A DNA stretch of 64,000 nucleotides. Origin: a bacterium. Its GTDB lineage: Bacteria; Patescibacteriota; Minisyncoccia; UBA6257; GWB1-50-10. A model generated the notes under the pieces. It had not been told where the DNA came from. It did no database searches and saw only the letters and a program-made list of their open reading frames with translations. The position numbers and the translations under genes were made by a program. Below, one piece after another: positions 24,092 to 32,957 of this stretch (its first letter is position 1; each line of letters opens with the position of its first letter). The DNA is taken from assembly GCA_021825465.1 (NCBI GenBank), contig JAKAGX010000001.1, positions 12,952 through 76,951 of the forward strand. The letters are read 5' to 3'.

Positions 24092-25857
24092 TATACTATC
24101 TCCTTTTGGTAGCATTCCTCACAGTAGATGAGATCGGGGCGGTCAGGCGCATAAGGCGTCATTACTCTATTCCCACAGGGACTATTTCCATGATCGTGGA
24201 GAACCGTATTCTTATAGCCGTTCTTCGCCGGTCCGCCGCCTTGGCACTCGCATGTCCGCTCAAAAAGCCGCCGCGGGAGGAGCTTCCGCATCCTCGCTTT
24301 GTGCCGCTCGAGGGGAGACAGTCGCGGGATCGGCAATCCCCGCCTCCGATAGAATTGGAGTTCCATCGGGATCACTCGGTATGGCTTCCCCGACGCTTCG
24401 CATTTCAGTATCTTTTCCACGATGTCGTCTTTCACGTCTTTGATATCGTCCGGTATCGCGTAATCGGAAATTCGAATGCCGGAATCGGCCTCGTAGTCGC
24501 TCCATGGATACCCTTTTGCTTCCGCCTCGCTCTTCGAGAGCGGGTAGTAGTCCATGGCAGCCGTTTCATTGTAACCGTAGGGTGAAAGCTCGATTGGGAA
24601 GAATTCGCCGTAGCGATATACTCGTCCGTTCGCGCCGGCATACGGCATCTCATCCATGTGTTTTCTGATCTTCTGAACCAATGCCTCGTACTCCTCCTTT
24701 GGATACTGTTTGTTCAGGATGCAGTATTCACCGTTCCGGAGATTGGCGCACCCGAAGCAATTCTTGCTATCGATGACCGAGTAGCAGTACTCGACGTCAG
24801 AGGAATGAATTTTTCGCAACGGGTCGCCGCTCATACAAAAGTTCAGGAATTTCGAGTTATACACTCCCCCGCCGCTTGCGGACTCATAGGTCAATTCGGA
24901 TGCACCATGGGCGCTCTCGTCATAGCTGTCCTTGATCCAGCCTGCGATATAAAGGTACTTTGAATCCTCCACTTCTTCGCCGTTCCAACAATCCTTGGCG
25001 TTTTTTGAATTCGAAAGATAGTTCCCCGTCGAATTCACTGATTTGAAAACGCTTGCGAACCGGTGCGGCATTGTGAACCAGAACTTTTCCGATCGCTCTC
25101 TCAGTTCGCTGAATCCCTTCCACGACCCGAGCGGATTCTCGGCGATGAATTTTTGATACTCTTCTTTCGTGTGTTCCTCGTTGAAAATGCAGTATTGCTT
25201 GTTCCGGAGGCCGGCTGAGCCGAAGCAGTCATGGCAGTTCCGGCAGTCGAAACAAAAGGTCAGATTTTGGGAATCGAAACAATCGACGGAACCGGTAACG
25301 GCATAACAGCGCTCGCAATCAACGTTTCCATACCCCAATTCACTGTTCAGAAACCACCAGTTATCAAAACTGTCTTTAGAATACAGATCGTACGTATTGT
25401 ATGCCGAATCCTCGTTGTAGTGGCCGCCGACATTCAGGTAGCAGTTCTTGTCATCGGTTTCCTGGTTCACCCAGTCGCTATTTACCGTGTTGAGATTCAG
25501 GATGGAAACATGCGGCGTCGCATACAAAAGTTCCTTGAACTGCTCGAAGAACGGCTTCGAAAAGTCGTACTCGCGGCCGTATTGCTTACCGTTCCATCTG
25601 TCGGACCACCAACACTCTTTGCAGTACGCCGGGTACGGCTTGTCCGGTGAAACGCGCGAAACGACCTCTTTGCCGCAGAGATCGCACTTCCGCTTGGAGA
25701 GTGCGCGCTCGTTCCGCCAAGCGATCCGCCTTTCTTCCCGGCATTCGGGGCAAAATGTCGGCGGCGGAACCTTGATCTTCTCGTAGAATGCGAAATCCTC
25801 AGGCTCGATGGTGAATTCCTTTTTACAGTTCTGACACTGTCGAGTTTCTAAACCCAT
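24091..25857 (-). CDS. Array member 5: zinc-ribbon/solenoid protein with a broken C-terminal ribbon
   Basis: 588 aa. Ribbon 1 and knuckle 2 are complete (KCDLCGKEVVS, AYCKECWWSD). Ribbon 2 is clearly degraded: KCEASGKPYRV keeps one Cys of the first pair, and the second pair is replaced by RLSPLERHKARMRK. The terminal part still holds TCECQ and YCEECYQ. Box 1 is GLRNKQYCIFN and box 2 is NLRNGEYCILN. A 76-nt stretch (24652-24727) differs by only two bases from member 11, over 14 kb away. A TAGAAT box lies 6 nt before the start. Confidence 0.85.
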   Translation of the reverse strand: MGLETRQCQNCKKEFTIEPEDFAFYEKIKVPPPTFCPECREERRIAWRNERALSKRKCDLCGKEVVSRVSPDKPYPAYCKECWWSDRWNGKQYGREYDFSKPFFEQFKELLYATPHVSILNLNTVNSDWVNQETDDKNCYLNVGGHYNEDSAYNTYDLYSKDSFDNWWFLNSELGYGNVDCERCYAVTGSVDCFDSQNLTFCFDCRNCHDCFGSAGLRNKQYCIFNEEHTKEEYQKFIAENPLGSWKGFSELRERSEKFWFTMPHRFASVFKSVNSTGNYLSNSKNAKDCWNGEEVEDSKYLYIAGWIKDSYDESAHGASELTYESASGGGVYNSKFLNFCMSGDPLRKIHSSDVEYCYSVIDSKNCFGCANLRNGEYCILNKQYPKEEYEALVQKIRKHMDEMPYAGANGRVYRYGEFFPIELSPYGYNETAAMDYYPLSKSEAEAKGYPWSDYEADSGIRISDYAIPDDIKDVKDDIVEKILKCEASGKPYRVIPMELQFYRRRGLPIPRLSPLERHKARMRKLLPRRLFERTCECQGGGPAKNGYKNTVLHDHGNSPCGNRVMTPYAPDRPDLIYCEECYQKEIV

Positions 25858-25891
25858 ACTCTTATTCTATATCAGTTCCCAGCTTTAGCGA

Positions 25892-25915
25892 GCGGGGCGC
25901 CTACCGGTGCCCCGC
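25892..25915. repeat. GC-rich hairpin between array members 5 and 6
   Basis: GCGGGGCGCC (25892-25901) pairs with GGTGCCCCGC (25906-25915) with one wobble and a four-base TACC loop. It is preceded by AGCTTTAGCG, a string also found in the core of the element at 24008-24091, so it may be a decayed relative. There is no T-run on the minus strand. It could stall or stabilise the array transcript. Confidence 0.6.
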
Positions 25916-25923
25916 CCGCATAG

Positions 25924-27702
25924 TCATACTTTCTCTTGCTGATAACACTCGGCACAGTAAATGATGTCCGGTTTCTCCGGAGAGAACGATGTTTCAAACT
26001 CGTTCGGGCAATGACCTTCGCCGTGGGCATGTTTTGAGAGGTTCGTATAAGTGCCGTTTTCCGACTTCGCTCCGCCACACTGGCATTTCCGATGCCACAG
26101 CTTGAATGGATTCCTTAATTTCAGGCGATTGGCGTTCCTACAGTTGGGACAAAGACGGGGCAAGGCCAAATTAAACTTGCGGTAAAAATCCAATTCATCC
26201 GCGATGATCTTGAAAGCCCCGGTACACTGATCGGTGCACTCTCCCTTATGTGCACAGCCGATCACTTCTTTCAAAATATCGTCAGCGACATCTTTGACAT
26301 GGTCGGGCAGGTTCTCCGCTTCCACCGTGACAGTATGTTCTTTCTTTCCCAATTCCTTCCAGGGGTATTTTTGGACAGCCGCTTCCTCCTTTTTCAAGGG
26401 GAAATATTCCTCGGCAATCGTCTCGTTGTATGCGAAGGGCGAGATTTCACAGGGGAAAAATTCGCCATAAGCGTATTTTCTGCCGGCGGCATCGACGTAC
26501 GGCATGGCATTCATGTGCTCGACGATCTTCGGGACGAGGGCTTCATACTCTTCTTTGGAATATTGCTTGTTCAGAATGCAATATTCCCGGTTTCGAAGAC
26601 CGACGCATCCGAAGAGATGAGAGGAAAAATGGCAACAGTAAGCATACTCCACATCATGATTGCCGTGAGCATAGACGGTGAATTTGTAGCGTGCAGCATT
26701 GATCCCCGAGTCAACGCCTTCATACAAAAGTTCGCCAATGCCGCCAAAACCGTACCCATCGTACGAATCCTTGAGGCCCTGGGCATGGATCGCATATTTT
26801 GAATCCTCGGTTTCGCCGTAACCGTCAAAGCAGAATTTGCAGTTTTTTGCATCGCCGACCTGGTCGCCCGTCGTGTCGACCGAACGGATGAGCGACGCAA
26901 ATTCCCGCGGGAATTTTCTGTCGAATTCGTCGAATTCTTTCTTGAATGCTTGGAGATTTTTATAACTTCCGAAATCGTATTTTACCCGTTCTTTTTGATA
27001 CTCATCCTTCGAGTAAGGCTTGTTGAAAATATGATATCTCTTGTTCCTTAAATTGACGCACCCCAGCGATTCATTCACATTGGTGCAATGCCGCAAGAAT
27101 GCCGAATCCATGCTCTCCCCCGCATCGAACGAGAAAAACACGCGATTGATATTGTCGCAGAGCGTATCATCGTAGCAAAGTTCGCATTTCAAGACATTGT
27201 AGAGATCCATCGAATCCTTTCCTTCCATAATGCCGCTTGAAAAAGAAACGTTTTCATTCATATATGACGCATAAAGGAGATAACAATCCTTGCAGTCGGC
27301 ATTGTGGTTCCCGTAATCGCTCCGCGTAACGTTCGTATTCGCGAGATTCGGCAACGGCGCTCGGTGCAAGAGATCTCGGTACTGCTCGAAGAACGGCTTC
27401 GAAAAGTCATACTCGCGGCCCGATGCAAGATTGTCCCATTTGTCGCTCCACCAATAATCCCGGTCATAGACGACCATGTTGCTTTCGGGCGAAAACATCG
27501 TGAGAAATTCCTTTCCCGTCGCCGCACACTTTCCTTTATAAAGGGTCCGTTCGTTTCTCCATATAAATCTCCTCTGCATCCTGCAATCCGGGCAAAATGT
27601 CGGCGGCGGGACCCGGATCTTCTCGTAAAACGCAAAATCGTCGGACTCGACCGTGAATTCCTTCTTACAATTCTGACATTGCCTTTTTTCCCTTTCTGTC
27701 AT
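25924..27702 (-). CDS. Array member 6: zinc-ribbon/solenoid protein, ATGK-type knuckle
   Basis: 592 aa from the ATG at 27702. An in-frame ATG two codons upstream (27708) lies only 1 nt from a TATAGT box, while 27702 gives the 7-nt spacing seen elsewhere. Knuckle 2 is KCAATGKEFLT with VYDRDYWWSD, as in member 4. In the middle, box 1 is NLRNKRYHIFNKPYSKDEY, having lost its Cys, while box 2 is canonical. Ribbon 2 has the full CAHKGECTDQC type. Only 2 nt separate it from member 7, whose TAG stop lies inside the TATAGT. Confidence 0.85.
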   Translation of the reverse strand: MTEREKRQCQNCKKEFTVESDDFAFYEKIRVPPPTFCPDCRMQRRFIWRNERTLYKGKCAATGKEFLTMFSPESNMVVYDRDYWWSDKWDNLASGREYDFSKPFFEQYRDLLHRAPLPNLANTNVTRSDYGNHNADCKDCYLLYASYMNENVSFSSGIMEGKDSMDLYNVLKCELCYDDTLCDNINRVFFSFDAGESMDSAFLRHCTNVNESLGCVNLRNKRYHIFNKPYSKDEYQKERVKYDFGSYKNLQAFKKEFDEFDRKFPREFASLIRSVDTTGDQVGDAKNCKFCFDGYGETEDSKYAIHAQGLKDSYDGYGFGGIGELLYEGVDSGINAARYKFTVYAHGNHDVEYAYCCHFSSHLFGCVGLRNREYCILNKQYSKEEYEALVPKIVEHMNAMPYVDAAGRKYAYGEFFPCEISPFAYNETIAEEYFPLKKEEAAVQKYPWKELGKKEHTVTVEAENLPDHVKDVADDILKEVIGCAHKGECTDQCTGAFKIIADELDFYRKFNLALPRLCPNCRNANRLKLRNPFKLWHRKCQCGGAKSENGTYTNLSKHAHGEGHCPNEFETSFSPEKPDIIYCAECYQQEKV

Positions 27703-27710
27703 GCTCATTA

Positions 27711-29366
27711 CTATAATACCCTATCTTGATAACATTCTTCGCAGACGATTTTCTGATATCCCCACTCCGGCGGATAGTAATGGATGATCGGCCTCGAGCA
27801 GAAAAAGCACATTCCTTCATACGGCGTCGTGACCGTCAGGGGTTTCATGCGCTCCAGGTTGCGCCGATCTGGATGGCGGCTCGGCAAAGGTATGCCCTGT
27901 TCTTTATAAAACGCAAGTTCCTGAGGCGCTATGTTGAACCGCCATTTAGTTTCGGGGCAAACGATCGCTTGCTTCGAAAAATCGTTGTCGACGCCGTCAA
28001 TGACATCCGGAACCTCATCGCCCGATATACCTTCATAGGCCTGGTCTTGAATGTCTTCCCACAAGCCGCCTTTTTCCTCTATGGATTCGCGCGTCTCGGG
28101 GAAATACATTTGCCCGGTCGACAGGTTGTATCCGCAGTAAGCCAGCGAATATGGGAAGAACGTCCCCCACGTTCCGTCGGCGGTCATTCGGTCTTTGATC
28201 TTTTTTACAAGATCGTTGTATTCCGACTCCGAATACTGCTTGTTCAAAATACAGTACTTCTTCTTCCGCAAGCCGACGCATCCGAAACAGTACTCGCATT
28301 CTTCGCAATATTCGAGGTAGGCGCTGTAGCGGCAATTGCCGCACCGGGACGTGGCAACGGTCCCATAATTATATCCATCCATCATGCTCAAAGCCGCGTT
28401 CTCGGCGATGGTGCCTGCCGCATGGACAACCTCGCGCTGTTCGTAGCCGCGAAGGAGATAGTAGCCATTCTCGGACTTTTGGGCGAAGTACGATTCTTTG
28501 CAATTCTTGCATTCTTCAAGGAAATTCCCGGTTGAATCGACAACTTTGAGGTTGCGGTCCGCCTTATGAATGACCTCGCGGGCGACGACATCGGCAAATT
28601 CCTTCTTCAATCGCTCGACCTCCCGCCTTGAGTTCAAGCGATACTCTTTCATCTTCTCAAAATATCCCTCCTTGGAATACTGCTTGTTCAGGATGCAGTA
28701 TTGTTTATTCCTCAAATTCCAGCACATAAAGCAGTTCTTCACGTTCCGGCAATCATAGAGAAACGCGCTGTCCATACTGTCGCGCGCATCGAAGGAATGT
28801 CGGACCTTGTACGACTTGAAGCAATAGGTGCAATCATACGAACGCTCAACATCGAAGCAGAAGGTGAGATCCGTTGAATTTTTGCAATTCACCGTACGGT
28901 AGGCATAGTTCACTTCTTCGCAGTCGAGCATCGATCGGCAGAGGTAGCAATTCTTGCAGCTCCAGGCATCGTCGCTCCAATCGCAATTCGTGCTCATGGT
29001 CCCCGACCGGTGGGGATGCGGCGTTTTTCGCTGGACTTCCGCATACTGCTCGAAGAACGGCCGTGAGAAGTCATACGATCTGCCGTATTGCAACGGATCC
29101 CACACGTCCGACATCCACTCGTCGTAATCGTAGAGCGGGAAGGGCGTTTTTTCCGAGAACGTCGTGATGATGGTTTTCCCGGAGAGTGCCGACGTCGTTT
29201 TGCGGAATTTGCCGAAAACCCAGAAAGCCGTAAGGTTCTTCCAAATGCAAACATGACATTCCTGGGGCACCGGGATCCCGGTTTTTTCATAGAGAACAAG
29301 ACTGTCCGGCGGAACCGAGAATTCCTTTCTACACGTCTTACATATTTTTGTTTCTTCCCCTCCCAT
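27711..29366 (-). CDS. Array member 7: most divergent zinc-ribbon/solenoid copy
   Basis: 551 aa from the ATG at 29366, placed 7 nt after TATAGT. The frame also opens at a TTG two codons earlier. Ribbon 1 is altered (CKTCRKEF, then QECHVCIWKN, with no RR after it). Knuckle 2 has no cysteine (TSALSGKTIIT, LYDYDEWMSD). Ribbon 2 has lost both pairs (CPETKWRF, RHPDRRNLER). Even so, both LRNKQYCILNKQYS-type boxes survive, and the solenoid is the most Cys-dense (CEECEYCFGCVG). The segment after box 2 is GTWGTFFPYSLAYCGYN, a variant shared in kind with members 9 and 12. The boxes are therefore under stronger constraint than the zinc sites. Confidence 0.8.
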   Translation of the reverse strand: MGGEETKICKTCRKEFSVPPDSLVLYEKTGIPVPQECHVCIWKNLTAFWVFGKFRKTTSALSGKTIITTFSEKTPFPLYDYDEWMSDVWDPLQYGRSYDFSRPFFEQYAEVQRKTPHPHRSGTMSTNCDWSDDAWSCKNCYLCRSMLDCEEVNYAYRTVNCKNSTDLTFCFDVERSYDCTYCFKSYKVRHSFDARDSMDSAFLYDCRNVKNCFMCWNLRNKQYCILNKQYSKEGYFEKMKEYRLNSRREVERLKKEFADVVAREVIHKADRNLKVVDSTGNFLEECKNCKESYFAQKSENGYYLLRGYEQREVVHAAGTIAENAALSMMDGYNYGTVATSRCGNCRYSAYLEYCEECEYCFGCVGLRKKKYCILNKQYSESEYNDLVKKIKDRMTADGTWGTFFPYSLAYCGYNLSTGQMYFPETRESIEEKGGLWEDIQDQAYEGISGDEVPDVIDGVDNDFSKQAIVCPETKWRFNIAPQELAFYKEQGIPLPSRHPDRRNLERMKPLTVTTPYEGMCFFCSRPIIHYYPPEWGYQKIVCEECYQDRVL

Positions 29367-29373
29367 ACTCAAT

Positions 29374-29379
29374 ACTATA
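29374..29379 (-). promoter_or_regulatory. -10 box of array member 7
   Basis: TATAGT within TTTGGTATATAGT lies 7 nt before the ATG at 29366. The arrangement is the same as at pepA and at array member 11, and it lies in the 24-nt gap after the stop of member 8. Confidence 0.55.
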
Positions 29380-29390
29380 TACCAAATATC

Positions 29391-31145
29391 TTATACTATC
29401 TCTTTCTGGTAGCACTCCTCGCAATACACGATTTCCGGCTTCTCCGGAGCGTACGAGGTTTCAAATTCCTTGGAACATTTTCTCGAATGACCGTGGCTTT
29501 GGTTGTCACACATACACCCGCGGTGCCAGAGCTTCATGGGCGTTCGTTTCTTGAGACGTCCGTAGTGCCGGCAATTCGGGCAAAGCGTCGGGAGCGGAAT
29601 ATTCATTTTTTTATAGAACGCGAGTTCTTCCGGCGTGATGCGGAATGCTTCCGTGCATTGCTCTTCGCATTTCCCTTCGTGTGCACAACCGATCGTTTCT
29701 TTTACGACATCGTCCGAAACAATGCGGATGGTATCGGGCAAGTCGGTCGGTTTCAGGGTTATTCCATAATTCCGCGTTTCCGGATCGCGCCACTGGTACC
29801 CCATTGCCGTTGCTTTTTCTTTCGTCGAAGGGAAATACTCCTCGGCCACCGTCTCGTTGTATGCAAAAAGGGCGATTTCCGGCGGGAAAAACTCGCCGAA
29901 ACCGTACCGCACTCCCCTTTTATCGACATACGGCATCTCGTCCATGTGTTTTTTAATTTTCGGGAGAAGTTCTTCATATTCCTCCTCCGAGTATTGCTTG
30001 TTCAAAATGCAATACTCCTTGTTCCGCATACCGTAGCAGCCAAACATATTATGCGACCCGTGCGTATGGACGCTCCACCACACGTCGCTCGAATCATAGA
30101 CCACGACACCGCCCACGATCCTCGACGAGCTGTTGATATCGACGCCTTCGTAGAGGAGTTCCGACTTCCAGCCGGCCCCCGGCCCGCAATCGTATATTCC
30201 CTTGCTTCCGAATCCGCTCCAGTTCACATACCGGCAATCTTCCGTGTTATCGCCCACGAAATCGAAGCAATCCCGGCAGTTCTTCGTATTCTGCAAATGA
30301 TCGCCGGTCGAACCGACCGAATTCACGATGTCCGCATACTTATGGATCGCCTTCACATACACCTCATCCTGGAATTTCCGTCGGACTTCTTCGAGGGCCT
30401 TCCGGCTTCCAAGGTTCAGTTCCTTGACTCTCTTTTCGTATTCATCCTTCGATATCTGCTCATTGAAAATACAATATTGCTTATTTCTCAAATTCGCACA
30501 TCCGATGCAGTCCCGGCAGTTCTTGCAGTTGTAAAGGAACCAGGAATCGCTGCAACCCTCGCAGTTCGAGGAATACAAGAGCCGGTACGAACCGCTGACG
30601 TACGAATCATCGTAGCAAAGCTCGCTGCCGTCGACGATATAGAGATCGAGCGAATCCTTGTCCTTCACCATACGGTTCGCATACATCACGTTCTCGTTCC
30701 ATCCGCCGGCGGAAACGAGGTGACAGTTCTTGTTCCACGCGGCGGAGCTGCAATATTCGCTATTCACCGAATTCGTGTTCGAAAGCGCGATCAAGGGCAC
30801 GCGGTGCAGGAGCTCCGCATACTGTTCGAAAAACGGCTTCGAGAAATCGTATTCCTTGCCGTATTGCATCGGATCCCATGCGTCGCTCCACCAATATTTT
30901 TGATCGTATACCGTATACGGTATATCTGCCGGATGAAGACTGATGACGTCTTCCGTATGTCCCGGCGCATTGCATTTCCGCTTATAGTACGTGCGCTCGT
31001 TCCGCCACACCATCCGCCGCGCGGCGCGGCATTCCGGACACCACGTGGGCGCCGGTACGCCGATCTGTCGGTAAAAATCAAGATCAGCGGGGTCGATTTG
31101 AAACCCCCTTCCGCAATTCCTGCATATTCGGCCCTCTGAATTCAT
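29391..31145 (-). CDS. Array member 8: first gene of the 8-gene array run
   Basis: 584 aa from the ATG at 31145. The upstream ATG at 31154 is part of a TATAATG and would not be transcribed from that promoter. Ribbon 1 is CRNCGRGF with TWCPECR. Knuckle 2 is of the APGH type (KCNAPGHTEDVIS, VYDQKYWWSD). Ribbon 2 is full (CAHEGKCEEQC, TLCPNCRH). Box 1 is NLRNKQYCIFN and box 2 is GMRNKEYCILN. A terminator plus promoter upstream (31153-31190) marks it as the start of the transcript that may run through members 7 to 1. Confidence 0.85.
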   Translation of the reverse strand: MNSEGRICRNCGRGFQIDPADLDFYRQIGVPAPTWCPECRAARRMVWRNERTYYKRKCNAPGHTEDVISLHPADIPYTVYDQKYWWSDAWDPMQYGKEYDFSKPFFEQYAELLHRVPLIALSNTNSVNSEYCSSAAWNKNCHLVSAGGWNENVMYANRMVKDKDSLDLYIVDGSELCYDDSYVSGSYRLLYSSNCEGCSDSWFLYNCKNCRDCIGCANLRNKQYCIFNEQISKDEYEKRVKELNLGSRKALEEVRRKFQDEVYVKAIHKYADIVNSVGSTGDHLQNTKNCRDCFDFVGDNTEDCRYVNWSGFGSKGIYDCGPGAGWKSELLYEGVDINSSSRIVGGVVVYDSSDVWWSVHTHGSHNMFGCYGMRNKEYCILNKQYSEEEYEELLPKIKKHMDEMPYVDKRGVRYGFGEFFPPEIALFAYNETVAEEYFPSTKEKATAMGYQWRDPETRNYGITLKPTDLPDTIRIVSDDVVKETIGCAHEGKCEEQCTEAFRITPEELAFYKKMNIPLPTLCPNCRHYGRLKKRTPMKLWHRGCMCDNQSHGHSRKCSKEFETSYAPEKPEIVYCEECYQKEIV

Positions 31146-31152
31146 TGAGTTC

Positions 31153-31190
31153 ATTATAAAACAAATGCTCCGCGGTTAAACGCAGAGCAT
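31153..31190 (-). promoter_or_regulatory. Back-to-back terminator and promoter before array member 8
   Basis: On the minus strand ATGCTCTGCG (31190-31181) pairs with CGCGGAGCAT (31174-31165), with one mismatch. TTTGTTTTAT follows, the layout of an intrinsic terminator for the 147-aa gene upstream. The same T-run flows into TATAAT (31158-31153), which ends 7 nt before the ATG of array member 8. Confidence 0.65.
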
Positions 31191-31215
31191 CGAAACAATC
31201 ACAAACAGGAGGACG

Positions 31216-31659
31216 TCACATCTTCATGGAGCTGACAACGATGATCCCGCCGAGGATCGGATCTTCCTCTTCCTTGGATTCGAAAGAAATGATCTTCCAG
31301 TCCGATCGCAAGCTCAGATCGTCATATTCGGCATCGCCGAGTTCGGCGTGCACCGACGACCAAAACACCTTGCGAAGAATATCCGCCTTGTCCATGAGAG
31401 CGCGGTAATCGCGGAAAACCTTCTCACACTCTTTTTCCATGCCATCGCCGCCGAAGAGGAACCGAGCGTGTTTCTGCTCATGATCCTTCTTCATCTTGCT
31501 TGCCTCTTTGGCAAGTTTGGCATGAAGAGAATAGGTCCGCTTCAAGTCGTCATTGACCTCTAGCATTACGCGACCTTCCGGGTAGGGACCTTCCGCTACC
31601 GGCTTCACGATTGTAGTATTGTCGATCTCCTTTTGGAGATCTTGGAGAAATGTGGTCAT
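31216..31659 (-). CDS. Small soluble protein of unknown function
   Basis: 147 aa with an N-terminal amphipathic helix (LQDLQKEIDN). A Lys/Glu-rich helical middle with HAKLAKEASKMKKDHEQKH follows, and a hydrophobic C-terminal strand (LGGIIVVSSMKM) ends it. It is unrelated to the array proteins, with one Cys. It is one of the few genes here with a strong Shine-Dalgarno (AGGAGGTGG just before the ATG), its own promoter at 31708-31737 and its own terminator. It thus looks like an independent cassette within the array. No family is recognised. Confidence 0.7.
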   Translation of the reverse strand: MTTFLQDLQKEIDNTTIVKPVAEGPYPEGRVMLEVNDDLKRTYSLHAKLAKEASKMKKDHEQKHARFLFGGDGMEKECEKVFRDYRALMDKADILRKVFWSSVHAELGDAEYDDLSLRSDWKIISFESKEEEDPILGGIIVVSSMKM

Positions 31660-31707
31660 AAACCACCTCCTTGATTAGTGAAAAAATATGTTTAGTTACA
31701 GGACCAT

Positions 31708-31737
31708 ACTATAAGCTATTTTTACGTCATTTGTCAA
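31708..31737 (-). promoter_or_regulatory. Sigma-70-type promoter of the 147-aa gene
   Basis: TTGACA (31737-31732) and TATAGT (31713-31708) are separated by 18 nt on the minus strand. The promoter overlaps the stop codon of the MFS gene. It gives a leader of about 45 nt with an AAGGAGGTGG ribosome-binding site, in contrast to the leaderless style of most neighbours. Confidence 0.75.
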
Positions 31738-32905
31738 CCTCCGTCCGCCTCTTGCCGAAAAAGCGGACGTAGAGATACATATTTGCGGCCATAACGGCGC
31801 CATACGCAAAAAACGGGATATCAAGGAGTGCTGCATCCATGAGATAGCCGGCGAGCCCCGTGCCGGCCGAGGATGCCGCAAGCCGCGCAACTTGGTTCAC
31901 GCCGAGCGCGCGGCCCATTTCATCGCCATCCACCCGGCGCGTAAGTTCCGCCTGCTGGATCGGAAGCGCCATGATGCGGAGCGCCGGCCCAAAAACGTAC
32001 ACGAAAACGGCAAAAGGCAGGAAACGAATGATCGGGAAAGCGACGAAGAGAGCCGTTCCGATCCCCCTGCTCCACACCATGCTTTTTACGAATCCGAGAT
32101 GTTTTTCGAGAAGCGGCGCCGCGAGAATGGCAACGGACCCGACAACGCCCGAGAGAAAAGCGTATTCCGCCATTTGTGATTTTGGAATGTTATAAACCAA
32201 AAGAAAGAACGGGATGAGGAACGGAACGATGAGGCCTTGCGAAAATCCGTTCAAAATGCCGGTCAAGGTGAATTTTCCGATGGTCGTTTTCGTCTTCAAA
32301 ACGCGGAGCTTGCCCTTGGATTCCGTAACTTCGATGAACGGCAATGCAACGACACCCAATGCCGCGACAACGGTCGCAATGAGAAAAATATCTTGGACCG
32401 AGAAAACTTTCGCAAAGAGCGCGCCGACGGCCGCCACGATGCCCGAGAGGAAGGTAAAGAAGGAAAAGTATTTCGTCCGTTTTTCGCTCGGCGTGAGTTC
32501 CGTGATGACGGTGTTTTGGATCGGTTGGACCGCACCGCCGATGCCGCCGCCGGCCAAGGATCCCGTCGCGGAATACCCCCCCACCATCGCTGCAAGGAAT
32601 ACCACCCACAAACTCGATGAAAAATATACCAAGGCGGAGCTCACCGGCAGGAGGGCGCTTGCGATGAAAAGTGTCCCCCGCTTCCCCCACACGTCGGTCG
32701 TGATGCCGGCAAGGAAGCTCAAGACTGCCGTCGCGATCGTCGCCGCGACGTAAATAAGGCCGATCATCCCGGCGCTTTGATGAAGGTCGACCAACACGTA
32801 GTACGGAAATGCAATATTGATCATCCCGGCCGCAATGCTCCGGGTGATCCTTGAAACCATAATAAGGTAAATGCCTTTTTTCTTGGGCCTTAGTTCAGTT
32901 TCCAC
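31727..32905 (-). CDS. Major facilitator superfamily transporter
   Basis: 392 aa with about 12 membrane helices. The start is set at the GTG at 32905, giving a short basic N-terminus (ETELRPKKKGIYLIM) before helix 1. A TATAAT (32921-32916) lies 10 nt upstream of it. The loop between helices 2 and 3 holds GITTDVWGKRGTLF, the MFS motif A (GxxxDRxGRR-like). Late in the protein LTRRVDGDEMGRALGVNQVARLAAS marks a cytoplasmic loop with conserved charges. It probably moves a small solute or drug. The substrate is unknown. Confidence 0.85.
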   Translation of the reverse strand: METELRPKKKGIYLIMVSRITRSIAAGMINIAFPYYVLVDLHQSAGMIGLIYVAATIATAVLSFLAGITTDVWGKRGTLFIASALLPVSSALVYFSSSLWVVFLAAMVGGYSATGSLAGGGIGGAVQPIQNTVITELTPSEKRTKYFSFFTFLSGIVAAVGALFAKVFSVQDIFLIATVVAALGVVALPFIEVTESKGKLRVLKTKTTIGKFTLTGILNGFSQGLIVPFLIPFFLLVYNIPKSQMAEYAFLSGVVGSVAILAAPLLEKHLGFVKSMVWSRGIGTALFVAFPIIRFLPFAVFVYVFGPALRIMALPIQQAELTRRVDGDEMGRALGVNQVARLAASSAGTGLAGYLMDAALLDIPFFAYGAVMAANMYLYVRFFGKRRTEVDK

Positions 32906-32915
32906 AGTAAGAACG

Positions 32916-32950
32916 ATTATACCATACCGAGCGGAGTCGGGTGGTATAAT
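32916..32950. promoter_or_regulatory. Divergent -10 boxes between the MFS and mini-HTH genes
   Basis: TATAAT on the minus strand (32921-32916) faces the MFS gene. TATAAT on the plus strand (32945-32950) faces the mini-HTH gene. Only 23 nt separate them, so polymerases on the two strands would compete. A regulator binding here would affect both. Confidence 0.55.
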
Positions 32951-32957
32951 AAGAATG

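Noticed and set aside
29088..31139. 683-codon open frame on the plus strand opposite array member 8
   Set aside because: It is the antisense shadow of a clear zinc-ribbon coding gene. Its translation is low in motifs and follows the codon bias of the true strand. Similar long plus frames lie opposite members 10 (36956-38287) and 3.
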